Shown: positions 31,925-42,207 of the stretch, piece by piece
Numbering within the stretch: position 1 is the first letter of the stretch
How the letters are laid out: each line of letters starts with the position of its first letter
DNA from: Cryphonectria parasitica EP155
Taxonomy: Eukaryota > Ascomycota > Sordariomycetes > Diaporthales > Cryphonectriaceae
Assembly (NCBI RefSeq): GCF_011745365.1
Contig: NW_024468910.1
Coordinates: forward strand, 1-64,000
Direction of reading: 5' to 3'
DNA length: 64,000 nt
Made by a program: the position numbers and the translations under genes
The notes under the pieces: model-generated
What the model was told of the DNA's origin: nothing
Databases searched by the model: none
The model's input: only the letters and a program-made list of their open reading frames with translations

Positions 31925-32105
31925 GATTCAATATTTAAGGAGAAACTGGTAGACTAAGCACGTAGAAGTGGTATAAAAAGTATTGAGATTGAATCTATTT
32001 AAACAAAAGAAAGATCTTCTAAGTAACCATACCACGCTCTCAGACGGTTTATAAATGAATCAAAAGAGAGGGTTAGAATTAAATATGCCCCATTCTTCAC
32101 AATAT
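31925..32105 (+). repeat. Dispersed repeat D, copy 2
   Basis: Homologous to 15790-15955 with point differences and a small insertion. It ends in the same ATATGCCCCATTCTTCACA-type sequence. Confidence 0.7.
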
Positions 32106-32374
32106 TAGACAAAGCATCATCTCCTCTCCTTGCTTATGTAGCCTAGGACCAGGGTTAACAGGGGCTGCTTATCGAAAGCCATTGGTCTTCCTTTAAGCGT
32201 AGATACCCGAGGTTGAGAGATTTTATAACGTAAAATCTTCGCGAAGGCATCATACATTACGACAAACTGATAGATCGACGCGCAGCAAGCTGGAAAGGGA
32301 AGGTGTTCTATGCTTAAAAGATTGCGCCGCTGGCAACTGGCAGCTATCCACCCACCTTCATGCTAAGTACGAAT

Positions 32375-32840
32375 ATAATGATGCACTGCAATATCCGAAG
32401 ATCCTTAAGTACACAAGGGGTTTATGCTAACAAGAGCGGTATCGAAGTAATAACCAATTGAATACGGAAATATAAACAAGTAATCCGTACAAGTGCTTTC
32501 ATTCGCCTTTGGGGCTATTCAAGTGTGTAACAAATGAATACTTAGATTGACAACTGAAGAGCTATGTTCTGGTGGTCTATCTAATGGTAATGAATGTGTT
32601 CTTATATATCCTGCTCTTCAGTGTGGACCGTAAGAGTTGACGAGCGACTGTTGCAGTCCCTAGCCTGGACCGTAAGGACCGACGAGTGACTGTTGCGGTC
32701 CCTCTCTGATTGGTCCCCATTCAGAACCCTAACCCTTGATTGCCTAATTCTGGTTGGGTTGTCCGCATGCTAGCTTGTAATCGCTGGTCCTTTGTTGGCG
32801 GGGCCTGTTTCGTGACCTGCATGTTGGATGAGTCATAACA
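32375..32840 (-). repeat. Family A LTR, solo
   Basis: About 466 bp on the minus strand from TGTTATGACTC (32840) to TATAAT-like bases near 32375. AACCCTAACCC lies at 32725-32735. Its cassette differs from the other LTRs: GGACCGTAAG...GACGAG repeated twice. No gag adjoins it. Confidence 0.85.
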
Positions 32841-33070
32841 ACGAACTAGCGCTTAGCGGCCCCAGCCCCCTTCTTTTCGAAGCTTAAAAACCCGCTTAAG
32901 ATTTGGCCTTCTTTTCTTCCTTTATCCTTTTTCTTCCAACAATGCAAACCCTACCGCCGCCACCACCAACGCCCTATCACCAACGCCCTATCACCAACGC
33001 CCTATCACCAACCACCACTAATACCCCCCCCACCCACCGACTGTCGTTGTCTCGACTGATGCTGCAGTAT

Positions 33071-33502
33071 TGCATCGCACCACGCAATACGCAACAAGAA
33101 GCCCGCCGCGGAGCCCAACTGCCAAGCTACAGATGCCAAGGATCTGGGCATTCGGTCTATGACTAACCAAGCTGTTTAGACCCAAGCTGTCTAAATAGCT
33201 TTGGTTCTTCGGCGGCCGTTGCTATCCCAAACAGGTCCAACTCATCTGGGCATTGGGTCACCAAACACCGGCCCCTCTTGTCGCCGTGCGGGTACTGCAT
33301 CGCACCGCGCAGTACGCAACAGGGAAAGAAAGCCCGCCGCGGAGCCCAACTGCCAAGCTACAGATGCCAAGGATCTGGGCATTCGGTCTATGACTAACCA
33401 AGCTGTTCAGACCCAAGCTGTCTAAACAGCCTGGTTCTTCGGCGGCCGTTGCTGTCCCAAACAGGTCCAACTCATCTGGGCATTGGGTCACCAAACACCG
33501 GC
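33071..33502 (+). repeat. 225-bp direct duplication
   Basis: About 200 bp starting TGCATCGCACC occur at 33071-33272 and again at 33296-33502. The copies differ mainly by C-to-T changes in the first (GTTTAGACC for GTTCAGACC). No convincing gene is present; the proline-rich reading upstream (32940-33030) comes from a CACCAACGCCCTAT repeat. Confidence 0.85.
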
Positions 33503-33726
33503 AGCTCCCTGTTGGCATCATCAGAGACCAGCCTCGATCACGCATCGCGCTGCGAGTCTAACTTCGGCCCATCACATCGCTGCTACGAAATCTAAAAGTC
33601 AAGGCTGCTTTGACCACGACAAAAAGCCTGGGAGGGTGGGCGCCTAATTTTCGGGCGGGATCTCCTTCTCGTTCAACTCCAATGTAAATGAACCATACTA
33701 ATACAAAATATTAAATCCCAGTTGTT

Positions 33727-34395
33727 ATGGCTGCTTCAGCTCTGCCCCCGTCTGTACCGGCCACGCCTGCACCGCCCATTGTACACAGGGCCGCGGCTGT
33801 AGTCGAGTGGATCGATCTCGAAGTCGAACCTCGATGCTCTCGCTACCTCACTGGTCTGAAGCCCGCCTCTGTCACATTCAGTCTACTCTACAGCGAACAG
33901 CAGCACGAGGCTGCTCTGTTCATCCGGGTCTTGCTCCAGCAGTGGACCGAGAGAAAAACGGAAGAACAGGTGTATATTCTAATTGATCTGTCAAATATTA
34001 TACTGCTTATGCAGGATCTAGAGCACAGCATCCCGGAGAAGAGTACAGCTGCCGTTCTCGACGGTCCCACAATATGCCTCCGCCTGGTGCTGCGCAGGCC
34101 TGTCAGCATCGTCGGGTCCTCTGATCTGGCCCTGCAAAGCTCTGAGCTTCTGGGTTCCCTGGAGCTACTAGCGCGCCAGACCATCCTCGCTATCCACATC
34201 CCTCTGTCCCGCGTCTCAAACATGGAAGCACTGCAGCAAATCTGTCGGGCAATAACGGGTGGGTCTCTCAGGCAGGACCGGAGGTCGATTGAGGGTTTAT
34301 GCAGGGGTAATGCTGTCACTATAATCGGGCGCCAGTGTAGAAGGCACTCTATGGTGTACTACAAATGGTATAAGGGAAGATGGTTCTTCAATTAA
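33727..34395 (+). CDS. Uncharacterised protein, 222 aa
   Basis: An uninterrupted frame starts at an ATG after an AT-rich leader. An Ala/Pro-rich N terminus (residues 1-22) is followed by a mixed alpha/beta sequence with VVEWIDLEVEPRCSRY and FSLLYSEQQHEAALFIRVLL, and a basic Tyr/Trp-rich C terminus. No signal peptide or membrane segment is evident, and I recognise no family. GC content and lack of stops among decayed repeats suggest it is recent or maintained. Confidence 0.55.
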   Translation: MAASALPPSVPATPAPPIVHRAAAVVEWIDLEVEPRCSRYLTGLKPASVTFSLLYSEQQHEAALFIRVLLQQWTERKTEEQVYILIDLSNIILLMQDLEHSIPEKSTAAVLDGPTICLRLVLRRPVSIVGSSDLALQSSELLGSLELLARQTILAIHIPLSRVSNMEALQQICRAITGGSLRQDRRSIEGLCRGNAVTIIGRQCRRHSMVYYKWYKGRWFFN

Positions 34396-34786
34396 TCTAT
34401 CTCAAGGCACGCTTTTGCCAATTGCCTTTCTATAGAGCCAGCAATTGGCACTAGTCCCAACTAGGCTAGCGTACCTGGCGACTCACTGCCCTTCCATTGA
34501 ATGGCCCAGGCCAGTGAGTCAGGGTGGCCAGCCAAGCCTCATTCACTTGAGGCCCCTATGGCCACTGCCACACGTGGTTCAGGCATAAACTATATGTACG
34601 GTTGGAAGGAATATTCGAACAGCGAGTTCGAATATCTGCTGATCTTTTGATCTATGTAGTACAGTGGCACCTTCCACCACCGATCATTACACTCAAACTA
34701 TCCTGTAGTAGCATTATTCATTCCCCTTTGATTTAAAATAGTTGATATTCTAACCCTAACCTAGGCGCTTCTGTTATGCTCTTAGA

Positions 34787-34997
34787 CCGCCTTCCTTTTA
34801 TATTTCTAGCTTACGTGTTTCTAGCTTACCGCCTTCCTTTTCAAAATTTTAGCTTACATGCTTCTAGCTTACCGCCTTCCTTTTTAAAATTTTAGCTTAC
34901 ATGCTTCTAGCTTACCGCCTTCCTTTCTTTTCCTGGCCTACTTGCTTTTAGCTTACCGCCTTCTGTTTTCGTCTTTTTTCCCAATTGCTAGATAGCT
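34787..34997 (+). repeat. 42-bp minisatellite
   Basis: ACCGCCTTCC begins units at 34787, 34828, 34871, 34914 and 34955 (spacings 41, 43, 43, 41), each followed by TTTTAGCTTAC-like sequence. A telomere-like CTAACCCTAACCTA lies just upstream near 34750-34763. Confidence 0.8.
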
Positions 34998-35036
34998 TTT
35001 GTTGGAGCCGGAAGTAACTCTGCTCGAGACTGTTGC

Positions 35037-35075
35037 TGTGGTAATCCCATTTAACGTGCAGGTTATACCAAGCTC
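35037..35075 (+). repeat. Family A LTR head-like fragment
   Basis: GTAATCCCATTTAACGTGC resembles the start of family A LTRs with several substitutions, and the match ends within about 35 bp. Confidence 0.45.
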
Positions 35076-35689
35076 TTTCGTGTACTAAGATACTAATAAC
35101 CACCTCGAGATGGTGCATTCTCTAATATTACTAGGGCTGTCTTCAATAGCTAGGAGGAATTCAATCTCTACGAAGCAGTGACCTTGGTATATCCAGTACC
35201 TCGCCTTTCGCTGCATTTCTACCGGCTGCGTTATTGGCTTGGTTATACCTAGGGCGATCATGGGAAGATAGCGGCTTCGCTATCTGTATCTTTGCTCATC
35301 AAGTTGTTCAGATTTTGATAAAGCTATCGGAGCCTATTATAGCTACGAGAGGCGGGCTCTGAGATCAAAGCTATCCTCTCAGTCAAGGAAGCAATAAGCA
35401 GCAGCCTGCAGGCTGTGCCGATCGGCATCTGCATCGTACTAGAGGCAAGTCTACCAGCTGGAAGGCAATGCATACTAGTTACAAACACAGGCATAATACA
35501 GGGATGCAGATAATCTACGTTCCAGACCTGGTTCAGTATCTTTGCAGAGGAATGGCTGCATATAGGAATGATTCTACTCACATGTGCTGCTTGCTTTTAA
35601 TTAGTTTCGGGCAGCATAGTCTTCTGGATATAGCTTCACCCTCTAGATGTTCTGCTAAGTATGCAACCGCTTATTTTGTTGCAGCTGGA

Positions 35690-35871
35690 ACTTCTTCATC
35701 TCCTAGTTATAGAGGGCAACATGAATCTCGATAATATTGAGGAGTTTATCTCGATGCTCGAATACTATAGCAATTTAGTTAATTTTGTTGCTTTCTCGCC
35801 CAACAGTAGCGTATAGCTTCAGAATCAGCAGACCAGACTATCAAGATCTGGGATGCAGAGAGTGGCGCTTG
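35690..35871 (+). pseudogene. WD40-repeat (NLR-type) gene remnant, left part
   Basis: Frames read QLELLHLL...EEFISMLEYYSNLVNFVAFSPN (from about 35690) and, after a 1-nt deletion near 35810, ASESADQTIKIWDAESGA up to 35871. These are the LVxFVAFSP and TIKIWD hallmarks of WD40 repeats at the end of fungal STAND/NLR proteins. The remnant stops at the LTR of gypsy copy 3 and resumes at 47303. The 5' part cannot be recognised between 35080 and 35690. Confidence 0.72.
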
Positions 35872-36336
35872 TGTTATGACCCATTCAACATGCAGGTCAC
35901 GAAACAGGCCCCGCCGACAAGGAACCAGGTGTCACGACCCAACATCGGACAACCACCAGGAATTACATAAGCAAGGGTTAGGGTTGGATCACGATAACAT
36001 AGGTGAGCTGCTCACTGGATCACCACGATACAGATCACGGATCACCACGACGCGGATCACGGATCACGGTGAGCCAGGTGAGCCACGATGAAGAGCTCAA
36101 TATATAAGGATACATTCATTCCCATTAGATAGATCTCGTATATAGCTCTTCAGTTGTCAATCTAAGTATCAGATTACTCTCTACTCTGATAGCCCCAAAG
36201 GCAGTGAATACTTGCATCGCTTATTGAGACTTGTACAGTTCCGTATTCAAGAACTTAGCACTTCAACACCGCTCTTGTTAGCATAAACCCCCTTTGTATA
36301 CTTTGGAATCTTCGGATTGCTGCAGTGCTCATTACA
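35872..36336 (+). repeat. 5' LTR of gypsy copy 3
   Basis: Starts TGTTATGACCC, ends ATTACA. GGGTTAGGGTT lies at 35975-35985, followed by a cassette of GGATCACG/GTGAGCC repeats and TATATAAGGA. Confidence 0.92.
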
Positions 36337-36391
36337 TTTTAACAACTCTTGTTCAAGAACGGTTCAGTATTATCTCTTGAGCAATACGGAA

Positions 36392-38250
36392 TACGATAGC
36401 TTCTCCAGGAACCCCTTCGTTCTCGCACGCCCCCACTCAGGAAGAACTGGTCAACTAGGTATACCAGCTCATCCAGCGTATCCAGGACCTGCGCAAACAA
36501 CAGCAGGCCTAAAGCGCTACCATCGCCAACCAGCAGGCCCAGCTAGCTCAACAAGCTCAACAGGCGCAGTCCACCTCTACAGCCACCAATAGTGCTGGAA
36601 AGGCATACAAAATAGATAAGCCTGCTATGTATGATGGCAACCAAAAAACGCTGCATGGATTCCTTACCCACTGCAGAGCGTATTTTCTGTATTACGAGAC
36701 TTAGTTTATCAAGGAATCTGAGAAAGTTATTCTTGCAGAAACTCATCTCGAAAAGGATGCTCTTATCTAATACGAGCCTTCTCTATACAATCACTTGGAG
36801 CATCAGAACAACCCCAATATACGTACTCAGGGTATTAAGAACATGTTCGATTCCTTTGAAAGCTTCGAAAAAGCTCTCAAAGAAACCTTTGATAATTCCA
36901 ACGAAGAACGCACTACAGCTCAGCAACTTATGGATCTTAGGCAGATCAAGTTAGCTTCTGCTTATATAGTTAGATTCAAACAGCTCTTAGCAAGACTTTT
37001 ATGAAAGAATAAGAATCTCATAAAATACTATTATAAGAAACTCAAGAACGATATTAAAGATGAAATCTCTAAGCAGAATTAGCTGGAGAACTTTGCAACA
37101 TTCTCCAATCAAGCTATCTGCATCAACAATCATTTGTATAAACAACGAATGAAGAAATTCAAGAAGGAAGAAAGCTAGATTTGGAGATTTTCAGCTAATA
37201 TAAGCAAGAAACTCTAATACAAGAATAGCGGATAATAGAGCAGCACAGCTCAGAGCAGCACTATACATACTGATTCCATAGAACTCAATGCTGCTAACAG
37301 GCAGTATAGCAAGAGAAACAGCATTATCTGCTACAACTGCAACAAACAAGAATATATTGCATGCAACTGCTATCAATTTCAGAAGAATAAATAGCAATCA
37401 GTTTAGAAGGAATGCTAGATAAATGTTGCTTAATGATAGAAATCTAATCAATTAAGCAAAAACACTCTCTTGGAGCAAGTATCGAACTCTATTGATTACG
37501 GAAGTCTCAGCTGAACATTCTGCTATAATAATAATTGCTTAATATATTTCTCGAGTAAGGAAGGTTCAGAATAGTTCTCTCAGAAACCTAGGCGCTGCAG
37601 ACAAATAGCAACAGCAGAACGAGAATGTATGCTTAGCATGACTACGAGCAGCAACAACTCGAACTGCTCTGATATTACTGAATGAAGCATTTAAGCGCTG
37701 GAGAAAGAGCTTAATAACAGTGCTCTTCATCATTCCCCATCACCTGCATCAGACACTATAACTAGAGAAATGAACAAAGGATAATACTCTCTTGGTTATT
37801 AGTATAAATATCTAAATAATACTGAAAACGCTTTTCAAGCAACAGAAAGATTAAGCTAGAACAAGCAATCCAACAGTTCACCAGAGTCTCTCATAAATAA
37901 TAAACCCAAGAAGCTTATAGGAAGATTTTCTTTTAGTATTGGATAGAACAAGAAAACAATATAGATTGAATATCTCGTTTATGGAATGGAGCTAGAGAAG
38001 CTCTTTACCTGCATTCTCTTGCAAAACATCGAAGCATGAGAAAATAAGGATTCTTGAATCAGCTTGCTTTACAATCTATACCATGAACTAGCATGGATCT
38101 TCTGCACTTATTATAGCTGCAGAATGCATTTCTTAGACAAGATGCAATACAAATAATTCTTCATTAGAGAATCAGAACAAATCCTTTAAGCTATTGAAGA
38201 ACAGAAACTCTGCTTCAGAGAGATTTTCAACAAATAGCATCACAATGCAT
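36392..38250 (+). pseudogene. Decayed gypsy gag, copy 3, part before the nested insertion
   Basis: The reading begins at an ATA in place of the ATG. The capsid core reads FESFEKALKE near 36850-36990 and the zinc-knuckle area is near 37330-37370. Two copies of the Trp-Cys-Cys-His motif survive at about 37492-37560 and 38100-38165, with several Trp codons turned to stops. Antisense hydrophobic readings are artefacts. Gag resumes at 42208. Confidence 0.75.
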
Positions 38251-38569
38251 TGTTGTGGTGGCCAGGGTGGTAGTCCGTGGGACATGGAGTACAGTGGGTC
38301 AAGGGTCCTCATACATATAAAGGATACCACCCACTTTTCAAATTCTTTAGCTATAAGCAACAATGAAGCATCCTTTCTCTTCTTTTCAATTTTGAACCCT
38401 TTGGACAGGTCTAAGACAGGTTTTTCACCCTGTTCTTGCGCCCGTGTGGCCTTAGTTTGCTGTCCTCATCTGTACAGGCACGCTTGGGTTGCATGAGCCC
38501 TTGCCCATTGCTTCGGCAGCTGTTTGTCCCTCTTTCTTTCGAGGGCGACGGCGCCCTAGTTCTGGTTCA
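38251..38569 (+). repeat. 5' LTR of fresh family B element
   Basis: 319 bp, TGTTGTGG...GGTTCA, with CATATAAAGG as a probable TATA region. Confidence 0.92.
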
Positions 38570-38570
38570 A

Positions 38571-38584
38571 TGGTGCGGTGAGTG
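38571..38584 (+). other. Probable tRNA primer-binding site
   Basis: TGGTGCGGTGAGTG starts one base after the LTR and would pair with a tRNA 3' end in CCA. I could not tell which tRNA. Confidence 0.6.
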
Positions 38585-38746
38585 TGGACTTAGCTGTTCA
38601 GGCTGGTAGCTCAGGGCTGTTTGCGTCACAGTTCGTGAGGATCAGTAAGAGCAGCAAGTTTACCCTATGGACGGGCGCACTCTTTTTCCCTGCTGAGCTC
38701 TTTTATTTTCCTTTATCTATCACGCTTACACGACAGGCTGTGCATC

Positions 38747-40129
38747 ATGTCTGGACTCTGGGTCATGCCTGAGACCTCTCGTAAAGGGGAGATGGGTGGA
38801 CAGAGGAGGAGTGGTGTGAGTTCTGGTCGTGGGCTGGTGAACGATGCGTTGAGCCCGCGGGCCAATATTACGAAGAAACGAATTCCTTTTTCCAACATTT
38901 CCCACATCAATCAACGATCCTACACAGAAGCTGATACAGCTCAGACCTGTACAGGCTGCGGCGGAAAGTTTAACCATGTCGGATGTGGGTCCATGGTTAA
39001 ATTACAGAGTGGGATGCTTTTGGTGGATGGTACTCTGTGGAGAAAAGTGGCATGGTTAACAAGGTCTGTGCTCCTTGCGATGGTCCGATCAGCACGCTCT
39101 ACCTGGACACGTCTGGCCACATTGATCCTTTGGATCAAAAGCTTGCTGGTTGCATTATCCCAAAAGCGAAGGACACAGGGAGGTGAAGATGAGGAACCGT
39201 CAGTGCACACGAGGAATAGAGGTCGAGGATTACGACGACATCATCCGATGTCGAACTTTAATCGACGCCTTACACCTGGTCAGAAATGCCTCCATTGGTT
39301 GGCAGGACTATTGATAAAGGAAATCCCAGTGCAGCACAGAACAGCCAACTCAATCCCTTGTTGTTCATCACAAGACAGACCTCATGCACGCTCCACTCAC
39401 AGACTGAACCTCCCTCAAGCACCTGAACCCCCTCGACCTCCACAGTATTGTCTTCCGCAGGATACGGAAGGCATTCCGGCTGTGGCGCCCTCAACTCAAG
39501 GATCTCGAACCAGAAAGCCAAAGAAACATCGAGGGAAGCGACAACCAGGAAAAAGGATAGCTTCTTCATCTGACAAGTCTCCTGACCCAACCCCGAGCTC
39601 GTTTGGTTCCTCTGCGAGTGGACAGTATGGATCTAACTTCCGGTTCCCTTCCCATAGCGAACTCGCTGGTGGCAGCTTGACACTGTTTTCTCGGATGGAA
39701 GTCTCATCATGGCTGAAGCGTTTCGACTGGTGGCGTCAAATCAAAGGCATTGACGACACTCAGGCGCTCAACTTCATGAAAGGCTTCTGTTCAGATGCAG
39801 TCGTTGCTGGGAAAGTAGAGAGATATACCACGAGTGCCAAGACATGGGGCGAACAGAAGGACCGACTGTTGGTTGCATATCAGCCCTGGGATCATCTCCA
39901 AGCATACACACCTGAGCAGGAGCGGCTGAACATCATCAACAACCGTTTCATTACTGATGCTGCGAGCTTGTGGTCATTCGTTGTTGACTATAACAACGCT
40001 CTTACCCGTCTCAAGATCAGGGATACTCAGCCTATTGCTGAGGCTTGGATGAAACTCCTCTCGACTTGGATCAAGCGTCTTCGAGCTGACCACGGTATTA
40101 CCGCTGAGAAGGAGGAGACTCAAGACTAG
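38747..40129 (+). CDS. Family B Gag-like protein (460 aa)
   Basis: The frame opens with a Ser/Gly-rich N terminus, a CTGCGGKFNHVGC cysteine cluster, a basic disordered middle (residues about 240-300) and a helical, Trp-rich capsid-like domain from about 305 (WLKRFDWWRQIKG, TWGEQKDRLL). It stops at TAG (40127-40129), but the same frame continues as Pro/Gln-rich sequence to about 40360, so the stop may be a CAG-to-TAG mutation. A different frame (40145-40652) then encodes a coiled-coil stretch (ALREISQLIRR) and a third frame (40630-40950) an acidic tail. Splicing or frameshifts may join them. Confidence 0.6.
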   Translation: MSGLWVMPETSRKGEMGGQRRSGVSSGRGLVNDALSPRANITKKRIPFSNISHINQRSYTEADTAQTCTGCGGKFNHVGCGSMVKLQSGMLLVDGTLWRKVAWLTRSVLLAMVRSARSTWTRLATLILWIKSLLVALSQKRRTQGGEDEEPSVHTRNRGRGLRRHHPMSNFNRRLTPGQKCLHWLAGLLIKEIPVQHRTANSIPCCSSQDRPHARSTHRLNLPQAPEPPRPPQYCLPQDTEGIPAVAPSTQGSRTRKPKKHRGKRQPGKRIASSSDKSPDPTPSSFGSSASGQYGSNFRFPSHSELAGGSLTLFSRMEVSSWLKRFDWWRQIKGIDDTQALNFMKGFCSDAVVAGKVERYTTSAKTWGEQKDRLLVAYQPWDHLQAYTPEQERLNIINNRFITDAASLWSFVVDYNNALTRLKIRDTQPIAEAWMKLLSTWIKRLRADHGITAEKEETQD

Positions 40130-41147
40130 CTTGCATCTGGCGCTGCAAATCCTCAACTCCATCAGCAGGCGCAATTCCAAGCTCCTTTGGTGCCACCACC
40201 TCAACCGATTCCTGACCAGGCGCGACCTGTGCTTGTTTCTCAGCCGACTCATGGTTTCCCCAATCACCCGCCAGCTCAGGTTGGGCAAACTGGGGGGACC
40301 ATTGCACTACCAACCTCCTCAGCACTCAACCGGCGAATGGCAAGGCCAGCCTGAAGCAACTAAACAGATCCTGAAGCCCGAATCTGTCCAGAAGCCCGAG
40401 CAGGGGTTGAACCACTTGGCATCTCTGATGGAGCAACTTCGCATCGATCAGATTGCAATGGCTCACTCTTTGAGACTGCAATCTGAGACTCTCAGACAAA
40501 CCCGGGATGTCTCATACGATCAGACCAAGGCTCTGCGGGAGATCTCACAGCTGATCAGGCGCCCCCAAACCATCTCTGCAAGGAATCCCCTTCAAGGGAG
40601 CACAAACTCTTTGCAGATGAGCACTGCTTATGCGAGCTCCTTGGCGGGGTGAACCAGACAACAACACCCTCGAGGTTCGGGAGATGGACATGAGCGACGA
40701 CACTACATTCTGGGTCCCAGATATCATTGGCCATGATCCTATACCTGGTCAACCAAGTCCAAACCCAGGAGACATAGATCTGACAACCGAGACCGATGAT
40801 AATGTCAGGGAAGAAAATAATGGTGGAGACGACGGACGTCTTACACGGGCAAGGGAGAAAGAGAAGCGAGAACAGGAGAAAGCGGATAGAAGCGGGATGT
40901 TTATAACAATTCCGACCAAGTCTGCCTTCTTGGCTCGTGGGGGAGGCTGATTTCTTTCTATCCATATTTCCTTTGGTTCGCAAAACACGTTTTCCTTTTG
41001 TCTTTCCTATGTTATCTCGTGTGTTTTGCTGGGGGAGGAGGGACGAAGTGTCGTCTGCTACCACCCACTACAGAATACTATAAAATCACCCAAATTTTAA
41101 AAGCACCCGGTACAGAGCATGTTGACCAGCTCTGAGACCATTTCACT

Positions 41148-41638
41148 ATGAAGACCGCAGCTGCAGAAACGCAATGTATTGGAATGCAAGGCATGAAAAT
41201 GCAAAGCGTTGAAGAACGCCGCAACCTAAAAGAACTCCTTCCGACCCCTATGCCAGCTCACCTCGAAGATCGCCAGCCGGTCCAGGAGCAACAATCCAGC
41301 TGTCAATGCAGCAAACGGCCAGGCCTGGTCAGACTACTGATGTTCCATTGCACCGAAGATTGAGAAGCAGCAATATCATGCGTTCTAATCTTCCTGACAG
41401 ACCTCGGCAACCTCATGTGCCTTTGTGGAGTGAGCTCCATAGTCTTGCTCCTGTCAGACCCTCAGTAGGTCTTGAGAATTGGACAGGATTCGAGCATGCT
41501 ATCAGGATGGATGTGTGGAGAGCAGACTGTGAAAGGATTGAACGGACGGTGGTTCAGAATAGAGAGAGGGCCACTGCTACTGCTGCTGCCCGGGCGGAGT
41601 TCGAGAACAGACAGGGACGAAGGGAAGGTCGACATTAG
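41148..41638 (+). CDS. Family B 3' internal reading frames, role unknown
   Basis: Two overlapping frames (41148-41363 and 41306-41638) lie before the 3' LTR. The second reads LENWTGFEHAIRMDVWRADC and an Ala/Arg-rich helix, and is the part best conserved in the decayed copy (about 9480-9830). That conservation suggests it is a real part of the element, but I recognise no domain. Confidence 0.45.
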
Positions 41639-41888
41639 GATGTATCCAGATTGCGCCCGCGCTGCAAACAGATCATGGGCGGATATTGGTAATACTGCGT
41701 TGACTTGAGTGAGGACTCAGACAATCAAACTGGGTGCAGAGGTCGGATTGCGAAATGGTTTGGGTTGCAGTGCTTCCTTCGACAGCTTGCGATGGATTCT
41801 TTAGTTCTTTCTTTTCCTTTCTATCTGACCAGACCTGGCACACCATTGGACTTGTCGCAACTTTGGAAGAAAGTTGCTGGGGGAGGAC

Positions 41889-42207
41889 TGTTGTGGTGGC
41901 CAGGGTGGTAGTCCGTGGGACATGGAGTACAGTGGGTCAAGGGTCCTCATACATATAAAGGATACCACCCACTTTTCAAATTCTTTAGCTATAAGCAACA
42001 ATGAAGCATCCTTTCTCTTCTTTTCAATTTTGAACCCTTTGGACAGGTCTAAGACAGGTTTTTCACCCTGTTCTTGCGCCCGTGTGGCCTTAGTTTGCTG
42101 TCCTCATCTGTACAGGCACGCTTGGGTTGCATGAGCCCTTGCCCATTGCTTCGGCAGCTGTTTGTCCCTCTTTCTTTCGAGGGCGACGGCGCCCTAGTTC
42201 TGGTTCA
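41889..42207 (+). repeat. 3' LTR of fresh family B element
   Basis: 319 bp, apparently identical to 38251-38569, followed by the target duplicate GCAT. Confidence 0.92.

Larger units (their letters stand above)
38251..42207 (+). mobile_element. Fresh family B gag-only LTR element, nested in gypsy copy 3
   Basis: The 3957-bp element has two 319-bp LTRs (38251-38569 and 41889-42207) that I could not distinguish by eye. The flanks show a 4-bp duplication, GCAT. A primer-binding site beginning TGGTGCGG lies 1 nt after the 5' LTR, and a purine tract (GGGGGAGGA) precedes the 3' LTR. The interior encodes Gag-like protein but no protease, RT or integrase, so the element must borrow these functions. 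Confidence 0.93.

Noticed and set aside
32903..33166. Proline-rich 87-residue frame
   Set aside because: It comes from a CACCAACGCCCTAT repeat and runs into the 225-bp duplication; no domain or splice support.
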